Shown: piece after piece, positions 59,808-64,000 of the stretch
Numbering within the stretch: position 1 is the stretch's first letter
How the letters are laid out: each line of letters starts with the position of its first letter
Assembly (NCBI RefSeq): GCF_011516645.4
Contig: NZ_CP088285.1
Location: 5,846,501-5,910,500, forward strand
Length of the DNA: 64,000 nt
Origin: Bradyrhizobium septentrionale
Lineage (GTDB): Bacteria > Pseudomonadota > Alphaproteobacteria > Rhizobiales > Xanthobacteraceae
Direction of reading: 5' to 3'
Translations under genes and position numbers: made by a program
The notes under the pieces: model-generated
What the model was told of the DNA's origin: nothing
The model's input: the letters and a program-made list of their open reading frames with translations, nothing else
Database searches by the model: none

Positions 59808-60770
59808 TCAATACCTTCCCGGCACGTACATCTCCGGCGGGATCGGGCCGCGGTGATAGTCGGGGTTGCGCACCCGGGGCGGCAGCACGACCGGTTGGTG
59901 CTGCACAGCCTGATACGGCATCTGGCTCAGCAGATGCGAGATGCAGTTGAGCCGGGCGCGCTTCTTGTCGACGGCGTCGACGATCCACCACGGCGAGTCC
60001 TGCAGATGGGTGCGCTCCAGCATCGTCTCCTTGGCCTTGGTGTACTGCTCCCAGCGGGTTCGCGCCTCGACGTCCATCGGGCTCAGCTTCCACTGCTTCA
60101 GCGGGTCATGGATCCGCATCGAGAAACGGAACGCCTGTTCCTCGTCGGTGATCGAGAACCAGTATTTCAACAGGATGGTGCCGGAGCGGATCAGCATGCG
60201 CTCGAATTCCGGCACCGACTTGAAGAATTCCTCGTACTGCTCGTCGGTGCAGAACCCCATCACCTTCTCGACGCCGGCGCGGTTGTACCAGCTGCGGTCG
60301 AACAGCACCATTTCGCCGCCGGCCGGCAGATGCGACACGTAGCGCTGAAAATACCATTGCGTGCGTTCGCGCTCGTTCGGCGCCGGCAGCGCCGCGACGC
60401 GGCAGATGCGGGGGTTGAGCCGCTGGGTGATGCGCTTGATGACGCCGCCCTTGCCGGCGGAATCGCGCCCCTCGAACAGCACCACCACCTTCTTCTTCTC
60501 GTGCTGCACCCAGTCCTGCAGCTTCACCAACTCGCCCTGCAGCCGTAGCAATTCGCGGAAATAGAGTTTGCGATCGATCGACGGATGTCCAGCGGACCCG
60601 TCATGGTCGAGCTTGTCGAGCCTGACGTCGTCGAGCTCGAGCTCAAGTTCCTCATCGAAGCTGTCGGCCATCTCCTGGTGGATGCGGGCGCGCAAGGCTT
60701 CGTCACGGAAGGCTTCGTCGCGCAAGGCTTCATCTCGGGAGGCTTCGTCGGTGAGGTGGGGGGCGGTCAT
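59808..60770 (-). CDS. ppk2: Polyphosphate kinase 2
   Basis: 320 residues. The PPK2 kinase fold has Walker A EGRDSAGKGG, then KRITQRLNPRICRVAALPAPNERERTQWYFQRYV. The Walker B and lid segment is MVLFDRSWYNRAGVEKVMGF, typical of one-domain (class I) PPK2. It moves phosphate between polyphosphate and nucleoside diphosphates. The N-terminus is odd: residues about 9-28 are pentad repeats of the type DEA-x-R, coded by 15-base direct repeats near 60700-60750. It is divergent from the FAH-family gene. Confidence 0.9.
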   Translation of the reverse strand: MTAPHLTDEASRDEALRDEAFRDEALRARIHQEMADSFDEELELELDDVRLDKLDHDGSAGHPSIDRKLYFRELLRLQGELVKLQDWVQHEKKKVVVLFEGRDSAGKGGVIKRITQRLNPRICRVAALPAPNERERTQWYFQRYVSHLPAGGEMVLFDRSWYNRAGVEKVMGFCTDEQYEEFFKSVPEFERMLIRSGTILLKYWFSITDEEQAFRFSMRIHDPLKQWKLSPMDVEARTRWEQYTKAKETMLERTHLQDSPWWIVDAVDKKRARLNCISHLLSQMPYQAVQHQPVVLPPRVRNPDYHRGPIPPEMYVPGRY

Positions 60771-60812
60771 GCAGGTCCGTCTTTCAGTGTGTTAGATGGA
60801 TCGACGGGAGCA

Positions 60813-60840
60813 TTGACGGGCGATGTTACCCCTCTATGAC
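60813..60840 (+). promoter_or_regulatory. Sigma-70-like promoter candidate for the FAH-family gene
   Basis: TTGACG at 60813-60818 and TATGAC at 60835-60840 are spaced by 16 bases and lie about 75 bases before the ATG at 60913. Both hexamers are near consensus. Confidence 0.4.
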
Positions 60841-60912
60841 AATGGCATGACCGCTGTTTCACGCAGTCGGCGGGACTGTGCTAACAAGCGCCAACAACAA
60901 TGGGAGACGCCG

Positions 60913-62085
60913 ATGATTTCGCTCACGCTAAAAGACGTCCTGCCGGAGGACGCGACCGCCGGCACGCTGGTCGGACGGGTCTGGTTGCCGCAGGCCGGCG
61001 GCCCGGCCGTGGTCGCGGTGCGGGCGGACGGCGTGTTCGACGTCACGGCGCGGTTCCCGACCGTGAGCGCGCTGTGCGAGGAGAGCGATCCCGCAGCGGC
61101 GTTGCGCGCGACCAAAGGCGAGCGGCTCGGCGATTTCGACGCGATCCTCGCCAACACGCCGCCGGACCGCCGCGACGGCACAAAGCCGCATCTGCTCGCG
61201 CCGGTCGATCTGCAGGTGCTGAAGGCCGCCGGGGTCACGTTCGCGATCTCGATGCTGGAGCGCGTGATCGAGGAGCGGGCGCGCGGCAATCCATCCTCTG
61301 CGGAAGCGATCCGCACCGAGGTGGTGTGGCTGGTCGGTGACGATCTTTCCAAGCTGAAGCCGGGCTCCGAGCAGGCGATGAAGCTGAAGCAGGTCTTGAT
61401 CGATCAGAACGCCTGGAGCCAGTATTTGGAGGTCGGCATCGGCCCGGACGCGGAAGTGTTCACCAAGGCGCCGACGCTGTCCTCGGTCGGTACCGGCATG
61501 GATGCCGGGCTGCATCCGAAGTCGACCTGGAACAATCCGGAGCCGGAGGTCGTGCTCATTGTTTCCGGCGCCGGCAAGATCGTCGGCGCCGCGCTCGGCA
61601 ACGACGTCAATCTGCGCGACTTCGAGGGCCGCTCGGCGTTGCTATTGTCGAAGGCCAAGGACAACAACGCATCGTGCGCGATCGGCCCGCTGCTCCGCCT
61701 GTTCGACCAGACCTTCTCGCTCGACGACGTCAGGAAGATGGATGTCGGCCTGACCGTGAAGGGCGCGGACGGTTTCGTGCTCGAAGGCCATTCCTCGATC
61801 TCAAAGATCAGCCGCGACCCGACCGATCTGGTCGCCCAGACCATCGGCCCCGTGCACCAATATCCCGACGGCTTTGCGCTGTTCCTCGGCACGATGTTCG
61901 CGCCGGTCAAGGACCGCGACGCCAAGGGTGAGGGCTTCACCCACAAGCGCGACGACATCGTCACCATTGCCGCGCCCCAGCTCGGCAAGCTCGTCAACCG
62001 CATGCGCAGCAGCGACGAATGCGAGCCCTGGAGCTTCGGCGTCGGTGCGCTGATGAAGAATTTGGCGCAGCGCAAGGTGCTGTGA
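60913..62085 (+). CDS. Fumarylacetoacetate hydrolase-family protein
   Basis: 390 residues. The C-terminal two thirds show the FAH fold: the E-x-E metal site in PEPEVVLIVSGAGKIVGAALGNDVNLRDFEGRSALLL and a SKAKDNNASCAIGP loop. An N-terminal domain of about 100 residues precedes it. The family includes hydrolases, decarboxylases and isomerases of acylpyruvates in aromatic and sugar-acid breakdown. The ATG at 60913 follows TGGGAGACGCCG; the longer frame from 60823 starts inside the promoter. No pathway partner is adjacent. Confidence 0.85.
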   Translation: MISLTLKDVLPEDATAGTLVGRVWLPQAGGPAVVAVRADGVFDVTARFPTVSALCEESDPAAALRATKGERLGDFDAILANTPPDRRDGTKPHLLAPVDLQVLKAAGVTFAISMLERVIEERARGNPSSAEAIRTEVVWLVGDDLSKLKPGSEQAMKLKQVLIDQNAWSQYLEVGIGPDAEVFTKAPTLSSVGTGMDAGLHPKSTWNNPEPEVVLIVSGAGKIVGAALGNDVNLRDFEGRSALLLSKAKDNNASCAIGPLLRLFDQTFSLDDVRKMDVGLTVKGADGFVLEGHSSISKISRDPTDLVAQTIGPVHQYPDGFALFLGTMFAPVKDRDAKGEGFTHKRDDIVTIAAPQLGKLVNRMRSSDECEPWSFGVGALMKNLAQRKVL

Positions 62086-62406
62086 GGGCGCGGGCAGAGC
62101 GTAGGGGGTAGCCGACCACGTCCGCCGTAGCTCAACGAGCGAAGGCGGAAGGCGTAACTCACCATCTTCGCCGCGAGCGACACTGTGGGTTGCGTCTCCG
62201 GAGAGGCGCGCAGCGCAAGCGCACTCAGCCCGAACATGTTCAGAAACCTGCGCGGCAGGTCGATCGTGTGCTGCAACTTGCGCGCGCTGCGCGCAGCGAA
62301 GTTTGGATTGCCACTTTTTCCCGATTTGTGTGATCTGCTTCACGCTCGTCGGCGCATGGTCCGTGTCAACATATCGGCTCGGACGCGAACAGAAGGAGTC
62401 GCGGAC
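62086..62406. other. Gene-free gap with repeat remnants
   Basis: 321 bases. 62108-62165 resembles the GTCCGCCGTAGCTCAACGAGC-type intergenic sequence of Bradyrhizobium (from memory). An open frame from 62185 crosses it but is only credible from 62407 onward. Confidence 0.45.
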
Positions 62407-62511
62407 ATGCGCGAATGGTCAAAGGGACTGCCCGATTGGCTCGCAACGGATATGCTGGTGATTGCCGTCGCACTGGCCATCATCGTGACCGGCGTGTGGA
62501 TCGCGCCGTAG
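62407..62511 (+). CDS. Small single-helix membrane protein
   Basis: 34 residues from the ATG at 62407, with AAGGAG ending nine bases before it. The protein is MREWSKGLPDW at the front, then one hydrophobic helix (LVIAVALAIIVTGVW) and a short IAP end. Such mini-proteins are hard to call, but the ribosome-binding site and the clean helix support it. Function unknown. Confidence 0.5.
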   Translation: MREWSKGLPDWLATDMLVIAVALAIIVTGVWIAP

Positions 62512-62682
62512 CTGGGTTGTTGCGCCGTCGTTCAGCCGATCTGGCGACCAGCTTCATGCCGACGGTCGTGACGCCTGCTCAGTCATACCCTGCCGGCCCG
62601 GCAGCCAGATAGCCGGGCTGTCGGTTTCGTTGAACATGTCCGCAAGCATGTCCGCGCCGGTCGTCGCGCCGGCGCGCCCCGG

Positions 62683-62925
62683 TCACGGACAGACTTCCTC
62701 GTTGAAGCCGCCGGACTGCTGCTCAAGATGGCAGCCTTTCCTCACCGGGCGACAAGGGACGCCGTTCTTGCAGAAGATCTGCGCCGAAGGCTGGTCCTTC
62801 GCCTGCGGCTTGCGCTGTGTGACAGGCTTCTTGTTGCCTGGTGGATCTCCGGCGATTTGTGCGTTTGCCGCCGCGGTTGAGGCGAGGGCGACGACAATCA
62901 TTGCGGCCATTGACGAAGCTTTCAC
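62683..62925 (-). CDS. Small secreted Cys-containing protein
   Basis: 80 residues from the GTG at 62923-62925, which has GGAGGAAACC five bases before it; the longer frame to 62979 has none. A signal peptide (MAAMIVVALASTAAANA) is followed by a Lys/Gln/Pro-rich segment and four Cys (FCKNGVPCRPVRKGC, VCP) that could form two disulfides in the periplasm. No family recognised. Confidence 0.65.
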   Translation of the reverse strand: MKASSMAAMIVVALASTAAANAQIAGDPPGNKKPVTQRKPQAKDQPSAQIFCKNGVPCRPVRKGCHLEQQSGGFNEEVCP

Positions 62926-63628
62926 GACGGTTTCCTCCAGATGTCCGGGAGACCAATGCGGGGGATCGCTCGCGACCATATCGCAAATCCCGTGAAGGCG
63001 CCCGGTGGGTAATGGCTCCGGGCCGCTTGCGGGGTTGCACCTCGATCACTGAGTTGCCCGACGCGTCAAGTCCTGGCAGCAAAAATATTTCGGTTTATCG
63101 GAACGGCAACTCGGTGTATGGTTCGCCCGTCTCACCCGATGGAGGGGCGCTTCGCGATCGTCACGAACGCGGTGTGAGATGCGGTGGACGCCGATCATGC
63201 AGGCGACGAACGCATGTGAAGCGGACGGCGAAGTCGTGCAGGCCTGACGCCCTAGTGGTAGGTGTCCTCTCCTAAAGAAGCTAGCGCTTCTCAGGGAAGG
63301 CGGTGACAACCAAGCCCAGTCTCGCCGGGGCGAGCACGTATAAGCCGTAAGACCATCGCGCAGGGAAAGCCGGATTGCTCCGGTTACACCTGTGGTCCTA
63401 CCCCCGAGCTTTCACCCTTTGCTCGGGGCCCATGGGTGCGATCGGCACCCGGCTTTCCCTGCGCCCTCTGCAAGAGAGAGGGTGGAACGAAGAGCAAAGC
63501 TCGGGCAGATCATGTCGCGAGAATGCGGATGTTTGACTCACAGACCGTCCAACAAAACTCGGCGTCGTCCTGGCTTTCGCCAGGACGACACCGTGGTGTT
63601 GGCACGGTCGGCGTCCCCACCAACACTT
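62926..63628. other. Long gene-free region with a folded repeat element
   Basis: 703 bases. Several short frames (62841-63275, 63046-63309, 63436-63846) give Arg/Ser-rich translations without ribosome-binding sites and are rejected. From 63250 on it holds the element described at 63254-63520. Confidence 0.55.
63254..63520. repeat. Folded dispersed element with 15-base perfect arms
   Basis: CGCAGGGAAAGCCGG (63359-63373) and CCGGCTTTCCCTGCG (63449-63463) are exact complements enclosing 75 bases, in which CCCCGAGC and GCTCGGGG form an inner stem. Upstream is a smaller hairpin AGAAGC-TAGC-GCTTCT (63276-63291). From memory, a very similar element is scattered in many Bradyrhizobium genomes, usually between genes; its function is not established. 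It may be a transcribed structured RNA or a non-autonomous mobile repeat. Confidence 0.6.
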
Positions 63629-64000
63629 CTACACCGGCAACGCGGTCGAGTACTTCACCTGGCTCAGCGCAAAACTCGACTCGATCGAGGCGATGCCGTC
63701 GAGCCGGGTCAGCTTGTTCTTCAGAAACGCTTCATAGGAGGAGAGGTCGGCGGCGACGACGCGCAGCAAATAGTCGCGGTTGCCGGTCATCAGATAGCAT
63801 TCGAGCACCTCGTCCCATTTCGAGATCGCGCGGGCGAAACGGTTGAGGTCTTCCTCCTTCTGCCGCGCCAGCTTGATCGAGATGAAGACCGAGACATGCA
63901 GCCCGATCGATTTCTGGTCGACGGTTGCGATGTAGCGAGAGATCACGCCGCGTTGCTCGAGCAGCTTGACCCGGCGATGGCAGGGCGACACCGACAGCCC
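63629..64000 (-). CDS. Lrp/AsnC-family regulator, C-terminal part, cut by the window edge
   Basis: 124 residues are visible; the gene starts beyond base 64000. It opens in the recognition helix and wing of the HTH (VSPCHRRVKLLEQRGVISRYIATVD). Then the RAM ligand-binding domain follows (VSVFISIKLARQKEEDLNRFARAISKW, VLECYLMTGNRDYLLRVVAADLSSYEAFLKNKLTRLDGI). The end SSFALSQVKYSTALPV is typical. Such regulators sense amino acids and often control a divergent transport or catabolic gene, here outside the window. Confidence 0.9.
   Translation of the reverse strand, partial: GLSVSPCHRRVKLLEQRGVISRYIATVDQKSIGLHVSVFISIKLARQKEEDLNRFARAISKWDEVLECYLMTGNRDYLLRVVAADLSSYEAFLKNKLTRLDGIASIESSFALSQVKYSTALPV

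Noticed and set aside
62841..63846. Short plus- and minus-strand frames in the 62.9-63.6 kb gap
   Set aside because: They cross the structured repeat element and have no start signals or domain likeness.

Overview
The window reads as a piece of a Bradyrhizobium-type (Nitrobacteraceae, Alphaproteobacteria) chromosome. The reasons are uniformly high G+C with strong third-position bias, many high-affinity ABC uptake systems, aromatic-acid catabolism genes, and several families of dispersed inverted repeats typical of this group. The repeat assignment is from memory, not a search. I see no tRNA, rRNA, CRISPR array, transposase, integrase or plasmid function, so this looks like core or metabolic chromosome rather than a mobile island.

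Layout. 1-1000: 3' end of an alkyl sulfatase. 1255-5832 (minus): a complete branched-chain-amino-acid type ABC operon (binding protein, LivH, LivM, LivG, LivF). 6134-18076: a mixed envelope and alpha-glucan region with a GT4 glycosyltransferase, an ABC exporter, a glycogen-debranching-type glucosidase, a PRC-barrel protein, an MFS carrier, a large L,D-transpeptidase, a methyltransferase and a GlgA-type glycogen synthase. 18249-27402: a CaiB-type CoA-transferase, a five-gene dipeptide/oligopeptide ABC operon whose binding-protein gene carries an apparent 3' frameshift, a zinc alcohol dehydrogenase and an isopropylmalate-dehydrogenase-family enzyme. 27594-34246: small secreted and regulatory genes, a dctA-like dicarboxylate carrier gene broken by an amber codon, an HWE-type sensor kinase and a class C beta-lactamase-fold protein.

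34392-45300 is the most coherent metabolic region. An intradiol (hydroxyquinol-like) dioxygenase is followed by a nitrate ABC transporter with a single-domain globin, an SMP-30 lactonase, and then a divergent aromatic module: flavin monooxygenase and MarR on minus; gamma-resorcylate decarboxylase, an AAHS-type aromatic acid carrier and DoxX on plus. The decarboxylase keeps every metal ligand known for the Rhizobium enzyme. With the dioxygenase it suggests a route 2,6-dihydroxybenzoate -> resorcinol -> hydroxyquinol -> maleylacetate; the hydroxylation step would have to be supplied by the flavin monooxygenase or by genes elsewhere.

45361-50335: a ModE-like one-component regulator divergent from an aldehyde dehydrogenase, with two strong palindromes between them, then an aldo/keto reductase and an EamA exporter. 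50526-54365: a large autotransporter with a tandem beta-helix repeat block. 54457-59491: a dehydrogenase/oxidase set with an amino-acid ABC permease and binding protein. 59808-64000: PPK2, an FAH-family hydrolase, two small proteins, a complex repeat element and the start-truncated end of an Lrp/AsnC regulator. No single locus is a proven new system. The best leads are the aromatic module, the two gene lesions, the palindromes at 46460-46490 and 29181-29216, and the folded element near 63.4 kb.
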